This document shows, piece after piece, positions 17,343 to 24,287 of a stretch of DNA of 28,035 bases (position 1 is its first letter; the number at the start of each line of letters is the position of its first letter). A program made the position numbers and the translations under genes. Under the pieces are notes generated by a model. That model saw only the letters and a program-made list of their open reading frames with translations. It had not been told where the DNA came from and did not search any database. This stretch comes from Candidatus Delongbacteria bacterium (GTDB taxonomy: Bacteria; JAGOEH01), in NCBI GenBank assembly GCA_017997825.1, contig JAGOEH010000018.1, forward strand, positions 1 through 28,035. The letters are read 5' to 3'.

Positions 17343-18041
17343 TTATGAACGCAGCGCGATTCGATCCTCCATCCGGGCTTTCTTGACACAGTACTTCAAT
17401 CGATAATAGGATATAACCAGAATGGGGAGAATCACCAGAGTACTCCAATGATGAGTCATAGGCGCGATAAAGAGCATCAGGTCATAAGTTCCGTGTATCA
17501 ATACGGCAATACCCAACCCATGCCCCCAATCCAACCATTCCTGTTTCCGGGTTTCGGCAAACTTGGCTCTGCCCAGGTAAAATCCCATCAATCCGGAAGA
17601 AAAAGCATGCATCGGTATGGCCGAAAATGCCCGGACCACAGCTATCGTCAGACCGCTATCCAATACATAAATAATGTTTTCCATACAGGCAAATCCCATA
17701 CTGGCCATGACCGTATAGACAATTCCATCCATCTCCTCATCAAATTCCAGTTGCCGGTAAACAAAAAAAATAACCGTCAGAAATTTCAGAACCTCTTCAC
17801 AAAGCGCCACTACAATAAATGATTTGACAACCAGATACCCGATTACCGACCGTTCAAGCAGCAGCAGATTAACCCGGTCAAAGGCATATTCAACGATCAT
17901 GGCCGGCAGAATCAGACAAAACCCAAGCAGAAACAGCTTGACGACCATCCCGGCAGGTTCCGGTTTCTGCTGGTCCTGTAAATAATAATAACGGACCAAA
18001 ACCAGGGCCGGGGCAATTGCCATGATGAAGGACAACACCAT
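17343..18041 (-). CDS. PrsW family intramembrane metalloprotease
   Basis: Multi-pass membrane protein of 232 residues. The family's putative active-site motifs are present and in order: VALCEEVLKF (Glu82-Glu83), FACMENIIYV (Glu121), IPMHAFSSGLMG (His145) and a final HGTYDLML. PrsW proteins cleave membrane-embedded substrates, classically an anti-sigma factor in Bacillus, although no sigma/anti-sigma pair is visible here. The ATG at 18041 is the first in frame after a stop; a TTG at 18050 is an alternative, and neither has a strong ribosome site. A promoter is visible at 18149-18176, giving a leader of about 100 bases. It probably forms a transcription unit with murJ. The true substrate is unknown. 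Confidence 0.87.
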   Translation of the reverse strand: MVLSFIMAIAPALVLVRYYYLQDQQKPEPAGMVVKLFLLGFCLILPAMIVEYAFDRVNLLLLERSVIGYLVVKSFIVVALCEEVLKFLTVIFFVYRQLEFDEEMDGIVYTVMASMGFACMENIIYVLDSGLTIAVVRAFSAIPMHAFSSGLMGFYLGRAKFAETRKQEWLDWGHGLGIAVLIHGTYDLMLFIAPMTHHWSTLVILPILVISYYRLKYCVKKARMEDRIALRS

Positions 18042-18148
18042 GTAAATCAAAGTGGAACTGAACCTTTCTCTCTATAGCCGGAATGGCGGCATCCCATCTT
18101 GGAATTGACGAATCATTCGGAGACACCATGGGATATCAAGCACTATAA

Positions 18149-18176
18149 ATTATACTATTTAATGGGTGAAATGCAA
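18149..18176 (-). promoter_or_regulatory. candidate promoter for prsW-like gene and murJ
   Basis: On the minus strand TTGCAT (18171-18176), 16 bases, TATAAT (18149-18154). The -10 box is perfect and the region is AT-rich. Confidence 0.55.
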
Positions 18177-18250
18177 GGATTAATTATTTATGAAAATAGA
18201 TGATTTGAGGGTGCCCAACCCAAACTGAGTGCTTAACATGGACTGGGGGA

Positions 18251-18304
18251 GTCCACCTTGGACCGGGAGTCCACCTTGGACCGGGAGTCCACCTTGGACC
18301 GGGG
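18251..18304. repeat. three tandem 18-base repeats, each with an internal palindrome
   Basis: The unit GTCCACCTTGGACCGGGA occurs at 18251-18268, 18269-18286 and 18287-18304; the third differs only in its last base (G). A degenerate partial copy (TGGACTGGGGGA) precedes the array. Each unit contains GTCCA-CCT-TGGAC, able to form a five-base-pair hairpin. The array lies immediately after the serpin stop codon. The 18-base period is a multiple of three, and the array is open in the serpin frame beyond that stop. It is not CRISPR: units are adjacent with no spacers. Confidence 0.9.
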
Positions 18305-18305
18305 A

Positions 18306-19556
18306 TTATTCAGGCTGAGTGATCGTGCCGATAAAAAGAATGATTCCGGTTTGGCGTTCATGGATAACATACAGGAAGGGGCGATTAATGCTCATAAAAA
18401 ACCAGGGATCATTAGAACACTTTTCGGAAATCTCCACCACGGTAGCGGCGGCAGCGGTCGTTCCCTCCTCATTGACCCGGATATCGGATTGATGGATCAC
18501 CCGGCTGATATACAGTTCACGATTAGGGGCTATGCCTGAAAAATCGGCCTGTCCGCCGATAAAAGCCGTCGGCATCCCCATCCGGCTCAGCCTGTCATTC
18601 AAGACACTCCGATATCCGGCCTTAAAACGGGGCAGATATACCGTACCGGAATCGGACTGAAGACTTTTTTTCCACTGATCCCACTGTTCCCAGTTGATCG
18701 ATGGAATGATTCGATCCAGGGAGGAATTCAATGAAGGCATCAGGATCATCATGGCAAAATGGCCGTCGCCATAGGGCAAATCCAGTATCTCAATCTCATC
18801 GGTCTTCCAGTGCAGAAACAGATTGGACTGGGTCATCATCGGCACCCGAATGCTGTGGGACGAATCGATCCGGAAGTCGTTGTCTTCGGTATGTTCCGGA
18901 TTGAATTGATACTGCCAGACTCCCTGGAAGTATAGCGCATTAATCAGAACCATCACCACATTGGGTGGGATCTGATCCAGAATAGCCGTAATCCGGTTAT
19001 CGGTATGAGCGCTTACCCATCCATTCATTATATCCAGGCTGCCGTTTTTATAAAAGTCCAAGACCCTGACCTCAGCCGAAAAATAATCCTGATTGGTATG
19101 GATAAAATCCGAATTGATCCTGATCCCCTCCATACACCAGATGGAATTGGCTATACCGAAGGTTACTCCCGGATCTGCCGTGACCAGCATCCGGATCAAG
19201 CTGCCATAGGACTGGTTGATTTCATCCTGAGTCAATCCTTCCAGGCCGAGGGTGGCGATCATCTCGGTCCGTGTGTCATTCTTGGCCCCGTTCAGCGTCA
19301 TTCCAAGTGCCATCGAAAGGCTAAGGGGAGAGATGATGATATTCCCCGCCGGATCCGATTGATGGATTTCTCGCAGCAAATCAAAGCCGAATCCATAGGA
19401 AGCATTGACAATCTTCTCTTCAGAAGGGTTAAGCATTCTGAGCCCAGTCGAATCGTACCCCAGTTCTTCTTCCAAAATCCTGACCCGATCGGAGCATCCG
19501 CTCACTGCCGTCACCAAAACGACAATGACCACCGCCATTCCGATTCTTATCATCAT
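18306..19556 (-). CDS. serpin family protease inhibitor, predicted lipoprotein
   Basis: Protein of 416 residues. Signal peptide with lipobox VSGC (Cys21) followed by Ser-Asp, suggesting lipid anchoring, probably to the outer membrane. The serpin fold is clear: NIIISPLSLSMALGMTLNGA, LINALYFQGVWQYQF, ADFSGIAPNRELYISRVIHQ, then the reactive-centre loop VNEEGTTAAAATVV. The small-residue hinge (EEGTTAAAAT) is the hallmark of inhibitory serpins, and INRPFLYVIHE ends the fold. Counting from the hinge glycine puts P1 at Lys379 and P1' at Cys380, hinting at a trypsin-like target. AAGGAG precedes the ATG. It is separate from prsW by 264 bases and has its own upstream promoter. Serpins are sporadic in bacteria; the target may be environmental or host proteases. 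Confidence 0.92.
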   Translation of the reverse strand: MMIRIGMAVVIVVLVTAVSGCSDRVRILEEELGYDSTGLRMLNPSEEKIVNASYGFGFDLLREIHQSDPAGNIIISPLSLSMALGMTLNGAKNDTRTEMIATLGLEGLTQDEINQSYGSLIRMLVTADPGVTFGIANSIWCMEGIRINSDFIHTNQDYFSAEVRVLDFYKNGSLDIMNGWVSAHTDNRITAILDQIPPNVVMVLINALYFQGVWQYQFNPEHTEDNDFRIDSSHSIRVPMMTQSNLFLHWKTDEIEILDLPYGDGHFAMMILMPSLNSSLDRIIPSINWEQWDQWKKSLQSDSGTVYLPRFKAGYRSVLNDRLSRMGMPTAFIGGQADFSGIAPNRELYISRVIHQSDIRVNEEGTTAAAATVVEISEKCSNDPWFFMSINRPFLYVIHERQTGIILFIGTITQPE

Positions 19557-19672
19557 GATTCCGCTCCTTTATGGTATAACTTAGGTTATGGTAATCCCAT
19601 CCTTCATCTCCGAAATAAAGCATCTTTCATGCCGTTCCGTAAGCTATTGGAATGCGTGGTGACCGGTTCGAA

Positions 19673-19702
19673 ATAGTATCAGAAAACCGATTGAATTATC
19701 AA
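19673..19702 (-). promoter_or_regulatory. candidate promoter for the serpin gene
   Basis: On the minus strand TTGATA (19697-19702), 18 bases, TACTAT (19673-19678). It is about 115 bases upstream of the serpin ATG. Confidence 0.5.
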
Positions 19703-19860
19703 ATATCTGAATTGATCACTATCCGGGACGATCCATGATAATCGGGATATTCCATGCCGCCCGCCTATGGTCAATCGGATGACCGCTCCCTCCTATTCCG
19801 AACACCCCTGTATTCAGAATAATTATGAAAATCTTTTTATGATAATGCTGGAAATATTTC

Positions 19861-19889
19861 TTGACTTGCTCTGAAGTTTGATTTATTAT
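19861..19889 (+). promoter_or_regulatory. sigma70-type promoter for thrC and the ApgM-like gene
   Basis: TTGACT (19861-19866), 17 bases, TATTAT (19884-19889). The predicted leader is only about 45 bases, too short for a classical threonine attenuator. Confidence 0.7.
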
Positions 19890-19940
19890 GGAACTGGTTA
19901 TAAAAAAGAACGATAACGCTACTGAACAAGGGAGTTGAAC

Positions 19941-21314
19941 GTGCAACACGCCATACGATACCGATCGACCAACGGCCAGGCCCCGGATGTAAATTTTGGA
20001 GAGGCTTTGATGAAGGGCCAGGCCCCGGACCGGGGATTATACATACCCACTCGGATTCCCTCACTGACCGCCGATGAAATTGAGGCCATGACGGAAATGG
20101 AATATGCCCGGATAGCGCAGCGGGTCCTGACTCCTTATCTGAGTGAGGATTTTACCGCAGAAGAACTGAGGGTGATGACGGAATCGGCCTACAACTACCC
20201 GATACCGGTGGAAATGATTGATGACCGGACAGCGGTTTTGAGGCTCGATCAAGGGCCGACGGCATCCTTTAAGGATTTTGCGGCCCGAATGATGGCCCGC
20301 CTAATGCAGGTCTATCTGAAACGGGAAAAACGCCGCATCCTGATACTGACCGCCACCTCCGGTGATACGGGCAGTGCGGTGGCCAATGCCTTTTATGGGC
20401 TACAGAATGTTCAGGTATTGGTATTGTTTCCCGAAAAAGAGGTCTCGGAACGACAGCGCAAGCAAATGACCACTCTGGGCGGCAATGTCCGGGTCATCTC
20501 GCTGGACGGGAAATTCGATGATTGTCAGGCTCTGGTCAAACAGGCCTTTTCGGATCCCGACCTGGTCTCCCTGGATCTGTCGTCTGCCAATTCAATCAAT
20601 ATCGGTCGGTTACTGCCGCAATCGGTTTACTATTTTTATGCCTGGTCCAGGGTGAAATCCCGAATCGATCAGCGGCCGATCGTGGTATCAGTACCCTGCG
20701 GAAATTTCGGCGATCTGGCCGGCGGCTGGATTGCCCGTAAGATGGGTCTTCCCATCTCGCAATTCATCGCGGCTACCAATTCCAACGATGAATTTCCAAA
20801 ATTTCTCAATAGCGGAGAGTATTGTAAAATAGAACCATCCATCGCCTGTATCTCCAGCGCCATGAATGTGGGACATCCCAGCAATCTGGCACGGCTGGTG
20901 GACTGGTACGGCGGCCGGATGGACGAAAAAGGCCGAATCCACCGGACTCCGGCCATGGATCAGTTCCGGCGCGACATCTGCTCCTATTCCGTCAGTGACG
21001 ACCAAACCCGGCAAATGATCCGGGAAGCCTACACCAATCGGCATGTCCTGCTGGAACCCCATGGAGCGGTGGCCTGGGCCGGCATCCAGCGCTACATCAA
21101 AGAGCAGGCTCAGTCTGTGCAGGAACACAATCCATTCTTCATTTCGATTGAAACCGCTCACCCGGCCAAATTTCCCGATGAAATCCGGCATATCCTGCAG
21201 ATTGCACCGGAACTGCCGGAAAGTCTCAGCCGTCTTGATCACCTCCCGGAATCGATGATCCCCATGGCCAACGAGTATCCGGCCTTCAAATCATATCTTC
21301 TAAAAACCCGTTGA
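19941..21314 (+). CDS. thrC: threonine synthase
   Basis: PLP enzyme of 457 residues that converts O-phosphohomoserine to threonine, the last step of the pathway. The opening YRSTNGQAPDVNFGEALMKG followed by GLYIP is typical of the long threonine synthase class. The PLP lysine is Lys111 in TASFKDFAARMM, and TATSGDTGSAVANAF and VPCGNFGDLAGG bind the cofactor phosphate and ring. I place the start at GTG 19941 because AAGGGAG sits six bases upstream; a TTG six bases earlier overlaps the ribosome site. It ends 8 bases before the ApgM-like gene, and the two form an operon that complements thrA and asd about 4 kb upstream. Confidence 0.94.
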   Translation: MQHAIRYRSTNGQAPDVNFGEALMKGQAPDRGLYIPTRIPSLTADEIEAMTEMEYARIAQRVLTPYLSEDFTAEELRVMTESAYNYPIPVEMIDDRTAVLRLDQGPTASFKDFAARMMARLMQVYLKREKRRILILTATSGDTGSAVANAFYGLQNVQVLVLFPEKEVSERQRKQMTTLGGNVRVISLDGKFDDCQALVKQAFSDPDLVSLDLSSANSINIGRLLPQSVYYFYAWSRVKSRIDQRPIVVSVPCGNFGDLAGGWIARKMGLPISQFIAATNSNDEFPKFLNSGEYCKIEPSIACISSAMNVGHPSNLARLVDWYGGRMDEKGRIHRTPAMDQFRRDICSYSVSDDQTRQMIREAYTNRHVLLEPHGAVAWAGIQRYIKEQAQSVQEHNPFFISIETAHPAKFPDEIRHILQIAPELPESLSRLDHLPESMIPMANEYPAFKSYLLKTR

Positions 21315-21322
21315 GGTCTCGA

Positions 21323-22525
21323 ATGAACTATATCATTATCCTGATCGATGGAGCCGCGGATTATCCGATCCCGGAACTGAATGGACAAACCCCTTTGATG
21401 GCGGCGCAAACCCCCTATCTGGATCAGCTTTGCCGGCGCGGTCGATGCGGCCGGCTGATCACCGTCCCCCAGGGCATGCCCCCCGGGAGTGAAGTAGCCA
21501 ATCTGGCAATTCTGGGTTACCCGGTCCGAGAAATCTACCAGGGACGGGGAGTATTGGAAGCCGCCAGCCTGGGACTGGAGATTCAGCCGGAAGACTTGGT
21601 GATGCGCTGCAACCTGATCTGCGTGCAGGACGGATTGATCAAAAACCATTCGGCCGGGCATATTACCAGCCCTGAGGCGGCCCAACTGATCGATTATCTG
21701 AATCAGGAGCTGGGGAATACCGAAACGCACTTTTATCCGGGTGTCAGTTACCGCCATATCCTGATTCTCAAAAACGGTCATCCCGCCATTGAGTGCACAC
21801 CGCCTCATGATGTACCGGGTAAGCCCATGAAAGACTATTTGATCCGGGCCCGATTGGAGGAGGGCCAAGCGACAGCCGCCACTCTGAATGGGTTGATCCT
21901 GCGTTCGCAGCAAATCTTACCGGGCCATCCGGTCAACCGCGACCGGATCGCACGGGGCAAGGATCCGGCCAATTCAGTCTGGTTCTGGTCCCAGGGAAAC
22001 AAACCGAATATGAAGACCTGCCGCCGGATGTTCAACCTCTCCGGGGCTGTAATCTCAGCCGTTGACCTGATTCAGGGAATCGGCGCCATCGCCGGCATGG
22101 ACGTCATCAAAGTGGAGGGAGCCACCGGACTGTATGATACCAACTATGCCGGCAAGGCTCAGGCCGCCATTGAAGCCGTCACCCGCCATGATCTGGTTTA
22201 TCTGCATATCGAAGCCAGTGATGAGGCCGGACATGAGGGCAACGTCAAATTGAAAATCAAAACCCTGGAGGATATTGACCGGCTGGTAATCCGACCCATC
22301 CTGGCCGCCGCCGATTCGAGCCGTCAGCCGATCGCCATCGCCGTCCTACCGGACCACCCGACTCCCTGCACCCTCAAAACCCATACCTCAGACCCGGTCC
22401 CCTTCGTCATCTATCATCCGGAACGTCCGGCCGATCCAGTCATAGAATTCAATGAAACCAGCGTCCACCAGGGTGCTTACGGATTAATGGAAGCCAATCG
22501 GTTCATTCCGGAACTGATCGCCTGA
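21323..22525 (+). CDS. ApgM-like phosphoglycerate mutase family protein, proposed homoserine kinase
   Basis: Protein of 400 residues of the cofactor-independent, archaeal-type phosphoglycerate mutase family (alkaline phosphatase superfamily). Metal and nucleophile sites are present: IIILIDGAADYP (Asp9), GMPPGSEVANLAILGY (Ser56, with Glu replacing the common Asp), HIEASDEAGHEGN, LPDHPTP and THTSDPVPFVIY. Members of this branch are annotated 'proposed homoserine kinase' in genomes lacking ThrB. Here the gene directly follows thrC, with GAGGT upstream of the ATG and 8 bases between them, and no GHMP-type thrB is in the window, which supports that role. A glycolytic mutase role cannot be excluded. 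The last 23 bases overlap the convergent GNAT gene. Confidence 0.85.
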   Translation: MNYIIILIDGAADYPIPELNGQTPLMAAQTPYLDQLCRRGRCGRLITVPQGMPPGSEVANLAILGYPVREIYQGRGVLEAASLGLEIQPEDLVMRCNLICVQDGLIKNHSAGHITSPEAAQLIDYLNQELGNTETHFYPGVSYRHILILKNGHPAIECTPPHDVPGKPMKDYLIRARLEEGQATAATLNGLILRSQQILPGHPVNRDRIARGKDPANSVWFWSQGNKPNMKTCRRMFNLSGAVISAVDLIQGIGAIAGMDVIKVEGATGLYDTNYAGKAQAAIEAVTRHDLVYLHIEASDEAGHEGNVKLKIKTLEDIDRLVIRPILAAADSSRQPIAIAVLPDHPTPCTLKTHTSDPVPFVIYHPERPADPVIEFNETSVHQGAYGLMEANRFIPELIA

Positions 22526-23018
22526 CCAGAGCCTGCATGGCCGCAAGGCTCAATCGAAATATCCGCCATTCCTCTAAAGCCACGGCCCCCAGAGATCGAT
22601 AGAAATCAATGGCCGGCTGGTTCCAGGTCAAAACCGACCATTCCATCCGGCCACACTTCAATCGAAGGGCTTCATCCACCAGATAAAGCAACAGCGCTTT
22701 CCCAATCCCCAGTTTTCTGTATTGCGGCCGAACAAATAGATCCTCCAGATAGAGTCCCGGCCGGCCGATAAAAGTGGAAAAATTATAAAAATAGACGGCA
22801 GATCCGACCGGAATCCCGCCATACCAAGCCAGAATGACCCGGGCGGAAGGAACCGGACCGAACAGTGATTGCTCCAGAGTCGCCACATCGGCGCTTACCT
22901 GATCCTCCATCTGTTCATATTCAGCCAATTCACGGATCAACGACATAATCACCGGCAAATCCGATCGGACGGCAGGTCGGATCTCAAGGGATTTCGAATC
23001 CGATTCGGCTAACGGCAT
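22503..23018 (-). CDS. GNAT family N-acetyltransferase (diamine acetyltransferase-like)
   Basis: Protein of 171 residues. It begins IRPAVRSDLPVIMSLIRELAEYE and continues NFSTFIGRPGLYLEDLFVRPQYRKLGIGKALL, where RKLGIGKA is the acetyl-CoA pyrophosphate-binding loop. WNQPAIDFYRSLGAV follows. This pattern matches the spermidine/spermine or thialysine N-acetyltransferase-like branch, which acetylates small amines. The ATG at 23018 has a very strong GAAGGAGG; an in-frame ATG at 23051 has none. It is transcribed alone, towards and into the 3' end of the ApgM-like gene. Substrate is not determinable from sequence. Confidence 0.9.
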   Translation of the reverse strand: MPLAESDSKSLEIRPAVRSDLPVIMSLIRELAEYEQMEDQVSADVATLEQSLFGPVPSARVILAWYGGIPVGSAVYFYNFSTFIGRPGLYLEDLFVRPQYRKLGIGKALLLYLVDEALRLKCGRMEWSVLTWNQPAIDFYRSLGAVALEEWRIFRLSLAAMQALVRRSVPE

Positions 23019-23170
23019 AATACCTCCTTCATTTTCCTGATATAAATCCATTCGATGATCAGATCAAACACTGAATCCTTAGTATCATAATCACAACCAC
23101 GCATTTTTTCAGTTGAAAGTCAAGGCGATTTTGATGAACCGGCAATTTTTACGGGTAATCAAAAAATTAC

Positions 23171-23199
23171 TTGCAATTTATCGGAAGGTTTATTATAAT
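23171..23199 (+). promoter_or_regulatory. sigma70-type promoter for tadA and the downstream tRNA block
   Basis: TTGCAA (23171-23176), 17 bases, TATAAT (23194-23199), with a perfect -10 box. A second TTGACA occurs at about 23226 without a convincing -10 box. No separate promoter is obvious before the tRNA genes. Confidence 0.7.
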
Positions 23200-23289
23200 A
23201 GCCTTCCTGTTAACAACGAATGGTCTTTGACATTTTCTGGTAAAACCGGCCGGCACTAAGACGGAATCCTTTCAGGAGAGATCGGTAGC

Positions 23290-23748
23290 ATGAATCTTCA
23301 GGAACGATATCTTTTTTATATGGAACAGGCTTATCAATTGGCCGAGCTAGCGTACCAGCAGGAAGAGGTTCCGATCGGAGCAGTCGTGGTATCGGGAGAT
23401 ACCATCATCGGACGCGGCTGGAATCGGGTGGAAGCCTGGAAAGATCCGACGGCTCATGCCGAGATGGTCGCCATTCGGGAAGCAGCCCACCATGTCAATT
23501 TGAAGCGGTTGACCGAATGCGAGCTTTATGTGACGATCGAGCCCTGTGTGATGTGTGCCGGAGCGATCTGGCAAGCCAGGCTGAAAACCGTGATATATGG
23601 AGCCGAGGATATAAAAGGCGGGGCCTATGGATCGCTTTACGATCTGGCGGTTGACCATCGGCTGAATCATCGGCCGGAGGTGATCAGAGGCATCCTGGAA
23701 GAGCGGTGCCGATGCCTGATTCAGAGTTTTTTTCGCGCTAAGCGCTAA
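23290..23748 (+). CDS. tadA: tRNA-specific adenosine deaminase
   Basis: Zinc deaminase of 152 residues that converts A34 to inosine in tRNA-Arg(ACG). The active site is TAHAEMVAI (zinc His56, proton-shuttle Glu58) and EPCVMCAGAI (zinc Cys86 and Cys89), and the C-terminal GGAYGSLYDL and RCRCLIQSFFRAKR are typical of TadA. AGGAGAG lies nine bases upstream of the ATG. Its TAA stop abuts the first base of tRNA-Ser(CGA), so the mRNA 3' end must be produced by tRNA processing if they are cotranscribed. The position upstream of SRP RNA and dnaX mirrors the Bacillus yaaJ-scr-dnaX order. Confidence 0.95.
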   Translation: MNLQERYLFYMEQAYQLAELAYQQEEVPIGAVVVSGDTIIGRGWNRVEAWKDPTAHAEMVAIREAAHHVNLKRLTECELYVTIEPCVMCAGAIWQARLKTVIYGAEDIKGGAYGSLYDLAVDHRLNHRPEVIRGILEERCRCLIQSFFRAKR

Positions 23749-23835
23749 GGAGAGGTGCCAGAGCGGTTGATAGGGACGGTCTCGAAAACCGTTGTTCGTT
23801 TACGCGGACCGAGGGTTCGAATCCCTCCCTCTCCG
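23749..23835 (+). tRNA. tRNA-Ser (anticodon CGA)
   Basis: The acceptor stem GGAGAGG pairs with CCTCTCC and the discriminator is G. The anticodon arm is ACGGT-CTCGAAA-ACCGT, anticodon CGA (codon UCG). A long variable arm and T arm GAGGG-TTCGAAT-CCCTC complete a class II serine tRNA. No CCA is encoded (TTG follows). Confidence 0.95.
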
Positions 23836-23885
23836 TTGTTTTTCACCCTGCCGGATCACCTGGATTTACCAGACATAAGAATAAT

Positions 23886-23976
23886 GGAGAGATGTCCGAG
23901 TTGGCTGAAGGAGCACGATTGGAAATCGTGTGAATCACCCAAAGTGGTTCCGAGGGTTCGAATCCCTCTCTCTCCG
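23886..23976 (+). tRNA. tRNA-Ser (anticodon GGA)
   Basis: The acceptor stem GGAGAGA pairs with TCTCTCC and the discriminator is G. The anticodon arm is CACGA-TTGGAAA-TCGTG, anticodon GGA (codons UCC/UCU). The long variable arm (about 20 bases) is that of a serine tRNA. CCA is not encoded. Confidence 0.95.
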
Positions 23977-24038
23977 TCTATCGGGGCTTTATACCCCGCA
24001 CGATTCTATGATTTTGAACCCATCACCACGAAACACAA

Positions 24039-24111
24039 GGGGCAGTAGCTCAGTTGGGAGAGCGCAGCTTTCGCAAGGCTGAGGCCGGCGGTTCGATCCC
24101 GCTCTGCTCCA
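24039..24111 (+). tRNA. tRNA-Ala (anticodon CGC)
   Basis: The acceptor stem GGGGCAG pairs with CTGCTCC with one G-T pair at position 3; discriminator A. The D arm is AGCTCAGTTGGGAGAGC. The anticodon arm is CAGCT-TTCGCAA-GGCTG, anticodon CGC (codon GCG), with a T-G mismatch at its top. The usual alanine identity pair at position 3 (G3-U70) is present. CCA is not encoded. Confidence 0.93.
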
Positions 24112-24118
24112 TCTAAAA

Positions 24119-24240
24119 CGCTAATCTACCACCCAGGCACCGTCGCAATGGAATCCACCCAACCCCGCCAGGGCCGGAAGGCAGCAACGGCAAGTGGCAC
24201 TTTCATGTGTTGACGGCTCTGCCTGGATGGTGGATTAGCG
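24119..24240 (+). ncRNA. ffs: small (4.5S-type) signal recognition particle RNA
   Basis: The conserved domain IV core is present: CCCCGCCAGGGCCGGAAGG followed by CAGCAACGG, with the GGAA tetraloop on a GCC/GGC stem and the asymmetric loops that bind Ffh. The ends form a long near-perfect stem: CGCTAATC and ACCACCCAGGC pair with GCCTGGATGGT and GATTAGCG, extendable by AAAA/TTTT. There is no Alu domain, as in most Gram-negative bacteria. Boundaries are set by the stem and may be off by a few bases. dnaX begins 47 bases downstream. Confidence 0.92.
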
Positions 24241-24287
24241 TTTTAATGTTTTGGGTCCCGCGATTAACCTTTTACCCTGAACGGCTT

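Larger units (their letters stand above)
19557..19940. other. divergent intergenic region between serpin and thrC
   Basis: This 384-base region holds a promoter for each flanking gene (separate entries) and, between them, 19703-19860 where I recognise nothing. It is AT-rich on the right side. Short open frames here lack ribosome sites. Confidence 0.5.

Noticed and set aside
18251-18304. Possible CRISPR array
   Set aside because: The units are 18 bases, contiguous and without spacers, and no cas genes are present.
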